Assembly (NCBI GenBank): GCA_937915545.1
Contig: CALGIJ010000018.1
Span: forward strand, 1-64,000
Direction: 5' to 3'
Origin: an uncultured Desulfobacterales bacterium
Lineage (GTDB): Bacteria > Desulfobacterota > Desulfobulbia > Desulfobulbales > Desulfocapsaceae
Length of the DNA stretch: 64,000 nucleotides
The notes under the pieces were generated by a model. That model was not told where the DNA came from and searched no databases. It worked only from the letters and a program-made list of their open reading frames with translations. Position numbers and translations under genes: made by a program. Positions 34,589-41,778 of the stretch are shown in pieces (positions within the stretch are counted from its first letter, which is position 1; every line of letters starts with the position of its first letter).

Positions 34589-35206
34589 TCAGCGGGTCAG
34601 TTCTTCGGCGAAGATGGCCGTGCGCGAGGCCTTTTCGACCCCCTGCGGGGTGAAGGGCAGGCGGGCGAAGAGCAGCTCTTCGAACTGCAGGGTACGGGCG
34701 AAGTTGGCGCGGATGAGCGCTTCCTTGGTGGGGTCGTTGTCCCCGTAGCGCTGCAGGATGTAGTCGAGCCTCCCGGAGAGGGGCACGATGCGGTCGTGGC
34801 GTACGCGCTTGTCGGCGTAGTAGACCAGCTCCTTGGCAGTGAAGAGGCCGTCGCGGTAGAGGTCGGTGTGGAACTCTCTGAGGCGCACGTGCTCGGCGAC
34901 GATCTCGCCGATCTCAGGGTAGCCGAGCTGGTTGCAGATGTCGCGGCCGACCTCGGCGTGGTGGCAGCCTTCGGCGATGCACGGCGTCTTGGCGATGTCG
35001 TGCAGCAGGGCGGCGGCGACGGTGAACTCGCGGCTTGGCACGGGGCCCGGACACTTGCCGCCGCTGGCCAGGCCGTCGACGAGGGCGGCGGCCACCCGGG
35101 CGACGAGGATCGAGTGGAGGCGGATATTGTCGAACATGGCGAAGTCGTCGAAATACCTGCGGCACTGTTCGGCGCTGGGGATGGCGAGAGGGGCGGACTC
35201 GGTCAT
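34589..35206 (-). CDS. HD-domain phosphohydrolase
   Basis: A 205-residue HD-superfamily protein. The metal ligands are seen as His in RLHSILVARVA (about 31), His-Asp in ALLHDIAKT (about 70), then EGCHHAEVGRD and a late Asp in ELVYYADKRVRHD. The length and the layout resemble the HDIG/YqeK-like group of small nucleotide phosphohydrolases. The substrate is unknown. It is the third gene of ahbD-like/hemE/HD, 18 bp after hemE. Confidence 0.88.
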   Translation of the reverse strand: MTESAPLAIPSAEQCRRYFDDFAMFDNIRLHSILVARVAAALVDGLASGGKCPGPVPSREFTVAAALLHDIAKTPCIAEGCHHAEVGRDICNQLGYPEIGEIVAEHVRLREFHTDLYRDGLFTAKELVYYADKRVRHDRIVPLSGRLDYILQRYGDNDPTKEALIRANFARTLQFEELLFARLPFTPQGVEKASRTAIFAEELTR

Positions 35207-35224
35207 CTGCGGCTCCTCGGCGGC

Positions 35225-36244
35225 TCAGCGGCGGCTCAATTCGTGCACCAGCCGTACGGCGAGGCGCACCTGTTGCGGCGGGGTGTGCTGGTGGATGCCA
35301 TGGCCGAGGTTGAAAATATGGCCATGGGCGGGGCGGGCTGCCTCGAGAAGGCGGGCGATGCGCTGCCGCAGCCGCTCTTCGGGGAGGAGCAGGGCGAAGG
35401 GGTCAAGGTTGCCCTGCACCGCCCGCGGGCCGACGCGTTTGATCGCCTCGCCGATGGGCAGGCGCCAGTCGAGGCCGATGACGTCAGCCCCGGTGGCCAC
35501 CGACAGCTCGAGCAGGGTGGCGCCGTTGTTGGCGAAATAGATGAAGGGCAGGCCATGGGGCTTCAGGGCGGCGACGATGCGCTGCACGTAGGGCAGGGCG
35601 AACTCGGTGAAGTCGTCCGGGGCGAGGATGCCCACCCAGCTGTCGAAGAGCTGCAGGGCCTGGGCCCCGGCCTCGGCCTGGGCCTGGAGGTAGTCGATGG
35701 TCGCCGTGGTTATCTTCTCCATCAGTCCGTGGAAGACCGCGGGCTGCTGATACATAAGCTTCTTGGTTTCCCAGAAGGTCTTGGAGGAACCGCCCTCGAT
35801 GAGATAGGTGGCGCAGGTGAAGGGCGCCCCGGCAAAGCCGATCAGCGGCACGTCGAGGCGGCGGCGCAAGAGGGCGATGGTCTCCATGACAAAGCCGAGG
35901 TCCTCCCCTGCCCGCGGCTGGCGCAGCCCATCGACCGCCTCCTGGTCGCGCACCGTGCGGTGGAAGATCGGCCCACGGCCCTCGTGGAACTCGAGGGGCA
36001 TGCCCATGGCCTCCATGAGGATGAGGATGTCGGAGAAGAGGATGGCGGCGTCCATGCCGAAGAGTTCGACCGGCTGCAAGGTTACCTCGACGCACAAGTC
36101 GGGGTTCTTGCACAGCTCGAGGAAGCTCACCTGGCCGCGGATCTGCTGGTATTCAGGCATGTAACGGCCCGCCTGGCGCATCATCCACACCGGGGTGTAG
36201 TCGGTTTGTTCGCCGCGGCATGCCTTGAGAAAGGTGTCGTTCAT
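35225..36244 (-). CDS. hemE: uroporphyrinogen decarboxylase
   Basis: A 339-residue HemE. The N-terminal signature TPVWMMRQAGRYMPEY carries the conserved substrate-gripping arginines. Also present are FSDILILMEAMG (the catalytic Asp region), GFAGAPFTCATYLIEGG, QLFDSWVG, and FNLGHGIHQHTPP at the end. It decarboxylates uroporphyrinogen III to coproporphyrinogen III. It lies 45 bp downstream of an AhbD-like radical SAM gene. The siroheme-dependent haem pathway that uses AhbD does not need HemE, so the pairing is notable. Confidence 0.96.
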   Translation of the reverse strand: MNDTFLKACRGEQTDYTPVWMMRQAGRYMPEYQQIRGQVSFLELCKNPDLCVEVTLQPVELFGMDAAILFSDILILMEAMGMPLEFHEGRGPIFHRTVRDQEAVDGLRQPRAGEDLGFVMETIALLRRRLDVPLIGFAGAPFTCATYLIEGGSSKTFWETKKLMYQQPAVFHGLMEKITTATIDYLQAQAEAGAQALQLFDSWVGILAPDDFTEFALPYVQRIVAALKPHGLPFIYFANNGATLLELSVATGADVIGLDWRLPIGEAIKRVGPRAVQGNLDPFALLLPEERLRQRIARLLEAARPAHGHIFNLGHGIHQHTPPQQVRLAVRLVHELSRR

Positions 36245-36289
36245 AGGGGAAAGGGGGGTTGAGGTCCGGCCGCCGGGGGGCGGCGCTTG

Positions 36290-37351
36290 TCATCCGCGCA
36301 GTGTCCTCGGCACATAGGAACAGAAGGGCTCCTGGGCGAGGTAGTCACCGGTCATGGCATAGGCCCGGGCGCGGCAGCCGCCGCATACCGAGAGGTACTC
36401 GCAGCGGCCGCAGTTGCCTTTGTAACTTTTGAAATCGCGGAGTTCGAGAAACAGCGGCGACTCCTCCCAGATGGTCTTGAAGGGGGTGGTGAGGATATTG
36501 CCGGCCGACTTGGCGAAATAGCTGCACGGCAGCACCTCGCCATCGACGTCGATGAGGCAGATGAGCTGGCCGGCGAGGCAGCCCTTGGATCCCCCGGTGG
36601 AGAACTGCAGGCTGCGCGGCGCGAACTTCTCTCCCTCCTCCCTGGCTTTTTGTCGGACCAGGCGGTAGTAGTGGGGGGCGCAGGTGGGGCGCATGAGCAG
36701 CTCATGGTCTTCCTTCTCGACCCGATAATGCCATTCGAGGATTTCGTTGTAGACATCCTCGGGCAGGAGTTCCTCGATGATGTCTTCGCCGCGGCCGGTG
36801 GGGACGATCATGAACATGTACCAGGCGGTGGCGCCGAGGGACTTGACCAGCCGGTAGATGTCGGCGATCTCGTGGCGGTTGCGCCGGGTGAAGGAGGAGT
36901 TGATGAGAAAGGGGATACCGTGGCTCTTGAAAACAGCGATGGCGCGCATCACCCCGTCGAAGGCGCCGGGCTGGCCGCGGAAGTCGTCATGGGTGGCGGC
37001 GCAGGCGCCGTCGAGGCTGAGCGAGACCATGCGGATATTGGTGCGCAGCATTTCGCGGCAGATGGCATCGTCCACCAGGCTGCCGTTGGTGGCGAGGCAC
37101 ATGCGCAGGCCCTTGCCGCTGCCGTAGTCGGCGATATCGAAGACGTCGCCGCGCAGCAGCGGTTCGCCGCCGGAGAGCACCAGCACCGGCTGGGCGTAGG
37201 AGGCGATATCGTCGATGATCCTCTTCGCCGTGTCGAGGCTCTGGTCGGGGTGGCCGCTGATTTCCAGTTGGGAAGCGGAGCGGCAGTGCACACAATGAAG
37301 ATTGCAGCGGCGGGTGATTTCCCAGGCAATCCATTTCGGTTGAAAATCCAT
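36290..37351 (-). CDS. ahbD: AhbD/NirJ-like radical SAM-SPASM protein (haem biosynthesis)
   Basis: A 353-residue radical SAM protein. The ATG at 37351 follows GGAGA by 6 nt. The cluster motif is TRRCNLHCVHCRSAS (Cys at about 16, 20, 23), preceded by PKWIAWEI as in AhbD/NirJ. LSGGEPLLRGDV and SLDGACAATHDDFRG follow. The C-terminal SPASM part has cysteines in GCLAGQLICLIDVDG, VLPCSYF, and GNCGRCEYLSVCGGCRARA, enough for an auxiliary 4Fe-4S cluster. AhbD oxidatively decarboxylates Fe-coproporphyrin III to haem; AhbC and NirJ are close relatives, so the exact step is not certain. It is first in an operon with hemE and the HD gene. Confidence 0.82.
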   Translation of the reverse strand: MDFQPKWIAWEITRRCNLHCVHCRSASQLEISGHPDQSLDTAKRIIDDIASYAQPVLVLSGGEPLLRGDVFDIADYGSGKGLRMCLATNGSLVDDAICREMLRTNIRMVSLSLDGACAATHDDFRGQPGAFDGVMRAIAVFKSHGIPFLINSSFTRRNRHEIADIYRLVKSLGATAWYMFMIVPTGRGEDIIEELLPEDVYNEILEWHYRVEKEDHELLMRPTCAPHYYRLVRQKAREEGEKFAPRSLQFSTGGSKGCLAGQLICLIDVDGEVLPCSYFAKSAGNILTTPFKTIWEESPLFLELRDFKSYKGNCGRCEYLSVCGGCRARAYAMTGDYLAQEPFCSYVPRTLRG

Positions 37352-37676
37352 GAGTTCTCCGGGAGAGGACGACGATGCGGGGGCCAGGGCCGTGGCCCAC
37401 GCGTGGTGGCCGCAGGTGTCACGAAAAAACCATACTCGATGATGCTTGTAAACAGTAACCATCTGCCGGGGACAAATAAAGGATGCTCGTCCAGGCCCGG
37501 CAACACAGGACAAAAAGGGCGGCGCTTCAGGGAGCGGCAGGTTGAAATGACGCAGTGGGGCCTTTATAATTTGAGGACAATGGCGTATAGTGCAGAGCCC
37601 TGCCTGGCGATATCGTTCAGGTTGCGGCGATTTGGGCAAATTGTTCAAAATTAACAGCACCGCATGGTGAAGAGAT
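37352..37676. other. divergent intergenic region, ahbD-like / hisD
   Basis: 325 bp. It holds the strong hisD promoter at 37542-37570. The roughly 100-nt hisD leader encodes one short frame starting at 37580 (MAYSAEPCLAISFRL...) that has no histidine run, so a his attenuator is not supported. No clear promoter for the minus strand. Confidence 0.5.
37542..37570 (+). promoter_or_regulatory. sigma70 promoter of hisD-rsmG-leuB
   Basis: TTGAAA (37542-37547), 17-nt spacer, TATAAT (37565-37570, perfect). Predicted transcription start near 37577, leaving a leader of about 100 nt. Confidence 0.65.
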
Positions 37677-38993
37677 ATGGAAAAGAAACTGTTAACCCCG
37701 AAATTTCTCGACAGCCCCGAGGGCGAGGCCACGGTGGGCACGCTGCTGCAGCGCTTTCAGTTCGGGGATGGGTCCTGCCGCGAGGCGGTGCGTGATATCC
37801 TCCGTGCCGTGCGCGAGAAAAAGGACGAGGCGGTGATCGCCTACGGCCGTAAATACGACGCTCCGGAGCTCACCGCGGCTCAGCTGCCGGCGAGCCTCGA
37901 GGAACTGCAGGAGGCCTATGATCTGGTCGAGCGGCCCTTCCTCGACAGCCTCGCCCTGGCCATCGAGCGCATCGAGGGCTTCCACCAGCGCGAGATGGAG
38001 GATTCCTGGCTGCAGACCCGCGATGACGGCACCATCGTCGGCCGCCTGGTGCGGCCGGTGGACTCCGCCGGGCTCTACGTCCCGGGGGGCAAGGGTGGCT
38101 CGACGCCCCTGGTCAGTTCGGTGCTGATGAACGGCATCCCCGCCCTCATCGCCGGGGTGGGGCGGCGGGTCATGGTCACCCCGCCCAATAAGGATGGGTT
38201 GATCGACCCCCATCTCCTCGTCGCCGCCCAGGAGATCGGCATCACCGATATCTATAAGGCCGGGTCGGCCTGGGCCATCGGCGCCCTCGCCTATGGCACC
38301 GAGACCATCCCCAGAGTGGACGTCATCGTCGGCCCCGGCAACCAGTATGTCGCCGAGGCCAAGCGCCAGGTGTCGGGGATGGTGCGCATCGACATGATCG
38401 CCGGCCCCTCCGAGGTGCTCATCGTCGCCGACCAAAGCGCCCGTGCCGAGGCGGTGGCCGCCGACATGCTCGCCCAGGCCGAGCATGACCCGCTGGCCCT
38501 GGCGGTGCTGGTCACCACCCACGAGCCGCTCGCCGGGCAGGTCGTCGCCGAACTGGAGCGCCAGCTGCAATTGCTGGAGCGGCGCGACATCGCCCGGCGC
38601 TCGCTGGTTGACCGTGGCATGATCCTCGTCGCCGCGACCCTCGAGGAGGCCATCGACCTGGCCAATGCGGCGGCCATCGAGCATCTCGAGCTGATGATCG
38701 CCGATCCCTGGGCGCAGCTGCCCCATATCCGCCATGCCGGCGCCATCTTCCTCGGCGCCAATACCCCCGAGGCGGCCGGCGACTACCTGGCCGGCCCCAA
38801 CCATGTGCTGCCGACCATGGGCACGGCGCGCTTCGCCTCCGCCCTGGGGGTCGAGACCTTCCTCAAGAAAAGCTCGATCATCAGCTATTCGGCCCAGGGC
38901 CTGGCCGCCGACGCCGAGCATATCGTCCGTCTGGCAAAGCTCGAGGGGCTCACCGCCCATGCCAGGTCGATCACCGTGCGCGGCGGCAAATGA
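37677..38993 (+). CDS. hisD: histidinol dehydrogenase
   Basis: A 438-residue HisD, the zinc enzyme that oxidises L-histidinol to histidine in two NAD-dependent steps. The family signature region is complete: RPVDSAGLYVPGGKGGSTPL, VTPPNKDG, YKAGSAWAIGALAYGTETI, VDVIVGPGNQYVAEAKRQVS, IDMIAGPSEVLIVAD (Zn/substrate region), and the late histidine in GPNHVLPTMGTARF. Length is normal. No other his gene is nearby. Its stop overlaps the rsmG start (ATGA at 38990-38993). Confidence 0.97.
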   Translation: MEKKLLTPKFLDSPEGEATVGTLLQRFQFGDGSCREAVRDILRAVREKKDEAVIAYGRKYDAPELTAAQLPASLEELQEAYDLVERPFLDSLALAIERIEGFHQREMEDSWLQTRDDGTIVGRLVRPVDSAGLYVPGGKGGSTPLVSSVLMNGIPALIAGVGRRVMVTPPNKDGLIDPHLLVAAQEIGITDIYKAGSAWAIGALAYGTETIPRVDVIVGPGNQYVAEAKRQVSGMVRIDMIAGPSEVLIVADQSARAEAVAADMLAQAEHDPLALAVLVTTHEPLAGQVVAELERQLQLLERRDIARRSLVDRGMILVAATLEEAIDLANAAAIEHLELMIADPWAQLPHIRHAGAIFLGANTPEAAGDYLAGPNHVLPTMGTARFASALGVETFLKKSSIISYSAQGLAADAEHIVRLAKLEGLTAHARSITVRGGK

Positions 38994-39655
38994 GCTTTGA
39001 TTTCTCCGCCACCCTGCAGCGGGGCGCGCAAGGCCTTGGCGTGGAGCTGACGCCAGAGGCGACGGCCCGGCTGGTTGGGTATTTCGCGGAGCTCCTCCAG
39101 TGGAGCAAAAAGACCAACCTCATTTCCACCGAGGCCGGTGAGGAGGAGATCGCCGACAAGCATTTTCTCGACTCGCTGGCTCTTTTGCCGCACCTCGGCG
39201 AGACTCCGGCACATCTCCTCGACATCGGCAGCGGCGCGGGTTTTCCTGGTCTGGCCTGCGCCGCGGCGCGGCCGGAGCTGAGCGTCACCCTGGTCGAGCC
39301 TCGGCTCAAGCGCACGGTGTTTCTCGGCCATGTCGCGCGCCGCCTTGGCCTGAGCAGGGTACAGGTGCTGTGCTGCCGTGCCGAGGACCGTGACAGGCTG
39401 CCCGACAGCTGGCCCTGCACCCATATCACCTGCCGGGCCTTGACCGAGCTCGGGCCCTTTCTGCACATGGTCGAACGGTTCGCCACGGCGGCGCCGACGC
39501 TGATCTGCATGAAGGGCCCGAAGTGGCGGGAGGAGATGAGGGCCGCCGCCCCGCTCCTGGCCGCCTCTCCCTACCGCCTCTCCGCCGAGAGGCCCTATCG
39601 CCTGCCCCTCTCCGGGGCGGAGCGGATGTTGCTGTTCTTTACTGTACACCGATAA
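38990..39655 (+). CDS. rsmG: 16S rRNA m7G527 methyltransferase
   Basis: A 221-residue RsmG (GidB). Markers are the N-terminal FAELLQWSKKTNLIS, DKHFLDSLALLPHL, the SAM loop LLDIGSGAGFPGLA, and LVEPRLKRTVFLGHVARRLG. The conserved SRAF motif is changed to CRALTELG. It methylates G527 of 16S rRNA. Here it is translationally coupled to hisD rather than located by parAB/mnmG at the origin, an unusual position. Confidence 0.95.
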   Translation: MSFDFSATLQRGAQGLGVELTPEATARLVGYFAELLQWSKKTNLISTEAGEEEIADKHFLDSLALLPHLGETPAHLLDIGSGAGFPGLACAAARPELSVTLVEPRLKRTVFLGHVARRLGLSRVQVLCCRAEDRDRLPDSWPCTHITCRALTELGPFLHMVERFATAAPTLICMKGPKWREEMRAAAPLLAASPYRLSAERPYRLPLSGAERMLLFFTVHR

Positions 39656-39679
39656 CTCCAACCAAGAGGAACAGGGGTA

Positions 39680-40762
39680 ATGACCAAGAAGATTGCGGTA
39701 CTGGCCGGTGACGGCATCGGCCCCGAAGTGATGCGCGAGGCGATCAAGGTTCTCGACTGCGTTCAGGAAAAGTTTGGTTTTGCGCTCTCCTATCACTACG
39801 CCGACGTCGGCGGAGCGGCCATCGACAACCATGGCCAGGCCCTGCCGCCGGCCACCCTCGCCCTGTGCGAGAGCAGCGATGCCATCCTCTTCGGCTCGGT
39901 GGGCGGCCCCAAGTGGGAGAGCCTGCCGCCGGCGCAGCAGCCGGAGCGCGCCGCGCTCCTGCCCCTGCGCAAGCACTTCGACCTCTTCTGCAACTTCCGC
40001 CCGGCGCGGGTCTTCAAGGCCCTGGCGGCGGCCTGCCCGCTGCGCCCGGACATCGTCGGCGACGGCTTCGACGTCCTCTGCGTGCGCGAACTGACCTCGG
40101 ATATCTACTTCGGCCAGCCCAAGGGCCGCGAGGGTACGGGCGACGCAGAGCGCGCCTTCGACACCATGTGCTATACCCGCGCCGAGATCACCCGCATTGC
40201 CCGCAAGGCCTTCGAGGCGGCGCGACAGCGGCGCGGCCGGGTGACCTCGGTGGACAAGGCCAACGTCCTCACCACCATGGTGCTGTGGCGCGAGGTGGTG
40301 ATCGAGGTATCCCGCGAGTACCCCGATGTCGAGCTGCGCCATATCTACGTCGACAACGCCACCATGCAGCTGGTCCGCGACCCGCACCAGTTCGACGTCA
40401 TGCTCTGCGGCAATATGTTCGGCGACATCATCTCCGATGAGGCGGCGATGCTCACCGGCTCCATGGGCATGCTCGCCTCGGCCTCGCTCAATGCCGCCAA
40501 CTTCGGTCTCTACGAGCCGGCCGGCGGTTCCGCCCCGGATATCGCCGGCAAGGGCATCGCCAACCCCATCGCGCAGATTCTCTCGGCGGCGATGATGCTG
40601 CGCTACAGCTTTGACCAGGGCGAAGCGGCGGCGGCCATCGACCGGGCGGTGGAGGCGACGCTGGCACGGGGCATCCGCACCGCCGACCTTGCCGGGAGCG
40701 GCACGCCGGTGGGTACCGCCGCCATGGGCGACGCCATTGTCGAAGAGCTGCGGCGCGGCTGA
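39680..40762 (+). CDS. leuB: 3-isopropylmalate dehydrogenase
   Basis: A 360-residue LeuB. Diagnostic blocks are VLAGDGIGPEVMREAIKVL, LFGSVGGPKWESLP, RPARVFKAL, RELTSDIYFGQPKGR, the YTRAEITRIARKAFEAAR helix, DKANVLTTMVLWREVV, and the metal site NMFGDIISDEAAMLTGSMG. It catalyses NAD-dependent oxidative decarboxylation of 3-isopropylmalate in leucine synthesis. It lies 24 bp after rsmG in the hisD operon. No leuA/C/D are in the window. Confidence 0.97.
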   Translation: MTKKIAVLAGDGIGPEVMREAIKVLDCVQEKFGFALSYHYADVGGAAIDNHGQALPPATLALCESSDAILFGSVGGPKWESLPPAQQPERAALLPLRKHFDLFCNFRPARVFKALAAACPLRPDIVGDGFDVLCVRELTSDIYFGQPKGREGTGDAERAFDTMCYTRAEITRIARKAFEAARQRRGRVTSVDKANVLTTMVLWREVVIEVSREYPDVELRHIYVDNATMQLVRDPHQFDVMLCGNMFGDIISDEAAMLTGSMGMLASASLNAANFGLYEPAGGSAPDIAGKGIANPIAQILSAAMMLRYSFDQGEAAAAIDRAVEATLARGIRTADLAGSGTPVGTAAMGDAIVEELRRG

Positions 40763-40816
40763 GACCATGCCGGCACAACCGGGCGCCTGCGGGCGCCCAC
40801 GGAGAGGGAGGAGCTG

Positions 40817-41734
40817 ATGGAGGTCAAGGAAAACGTGGTGGTGGTGGCCAATCAGGCCTCCAGCGAACTGGGGCAGAAGGTTGCCGAGCGCATGTGGGTG
40901 CCCTTCACCGAGATGATCCGCAAGCGCTTCGCCGACGGGGAGTGGTACCATGCCTTCCCCTCGTCCATTGCCGGCAAGCACCTGGTCATTCTCGGCTGCA
41001 CCCACGACGACGAGTCGCATCAGGAGCTGATCGACCTCATCTCCGGCGGCATCTACTGGAACGCCGCGTCGATCAATGTCGTCATCCCCTTTCTCGGCTA
41101 CTCGACCATGGAGCGCGCCAAGCCGCGCTCCTTCGAGATTCCCAAGGGGATCACGCGCACGCGGCAGATCTTCATGGCCCGTCCGCACTTCGTCGCCTTC
41201 GTCGACCTCCACTCCGAGGCGGTCCTTCACGCTCACGGCGGGGCGGTGCGCACCATGCACGTGTGGACCGACGACCTGGTGGTGGACACCATCAGAAAGA
41301 GCGGGTTGACCGACTACGTGCTGGTCTCCCCGGACTACGGCTTCTCCAAGCGCATCGCCCGCCTGGCGAGGATTCTCGACTGTCCGCACACCGCCGCCGA
41401 CAAGGACCGCTACGACACCGACAAGACCATCGTCGGCCAGGTGAGCAGCGTCGTGCGCGGCAAGACGGTCATCATCTGCGACGACATGATCCGCACCGGC
41501 GGTTCCATCCTGCAGACGGCGACGCGCTGCCTCGAGGCCGGGGCCAAGGAGGTGGTGGCCCACGCCACCCACCTGGTGCTGTCCGGCGACAGCGTCGAGC
41601 GCTTCCGCCATGGCCCGATCAGCCGCATCCTTGGCTCTGACAGCTTTCCCGGGCGGCGCAGCGACGGGTTCATCAGCGTCTATTCGCTGGCGCCGCTACT
41701 CGCCGAGGTCATCGAACAGCACCTCGGCATCTGA
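40817..41734 (+). CDS. prs: divergent ribose-phosphate pyrophosphokinase
   Basis: A 305-residue PRPP-synthetase-family protein. It keeps the family frame: KRFADGEWYHAFP (the RF.DGE motif), INVVIPFLGYSTMERAKPR, FVAFVDLHSEAVL (the DLH metal site), and the PRPP-binding loop VIICDDMIRTGGSILQTA. It deviates where housekeeping Prs enzymes have GYARQDRK (here GYSTMERAKPR) and in the flexible catalytic loop, where the usual KxR is hard to place (DYGFSKRIARL, then DKDRYDTDKT). It may be an active but divergent form, or use another ribose phosphate. AGGGAGGAG lies just before the ATG. Confidence 0.82.
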   Translation: MEVKENVVVVANQASSELGQKVAERMWVPFTEMIRKRFADGEWYHAFPSSIAGKHLVILGCTHDDESHQELIDLISGGIYWNAASINVVIPFLGYSTMERAKPRSFEIPKGITRTRQIFMARPHFVAFVDLHSEAVLHAHGGAVRTMHVWTDDLVVDTIRKSGLTDYVLVSPDYGFSKRIARLARILDCPHTAADKDRYDTDKTIVGQVSSVVRGKTVIICDDMIRTGGSILQTATRCLEAGAKEVVAHATHLVLSGDSVERFRHGPISRILGSDSFPGRRSDGFISVYSLAPLLAEVIEQHLGI

Positions 41735-41778
41735 CCGGCGGGGGAAGACAGGGGGAGCGAGGCAGCGGGGTTCAACCT

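Noticed and set aside
37577..37676. Histidine attenuator leader peptide before hisD
   Set aside because: The only short frame in the leader has no run of His codons, and no terminator hairpin with a T tract lies before hisD.
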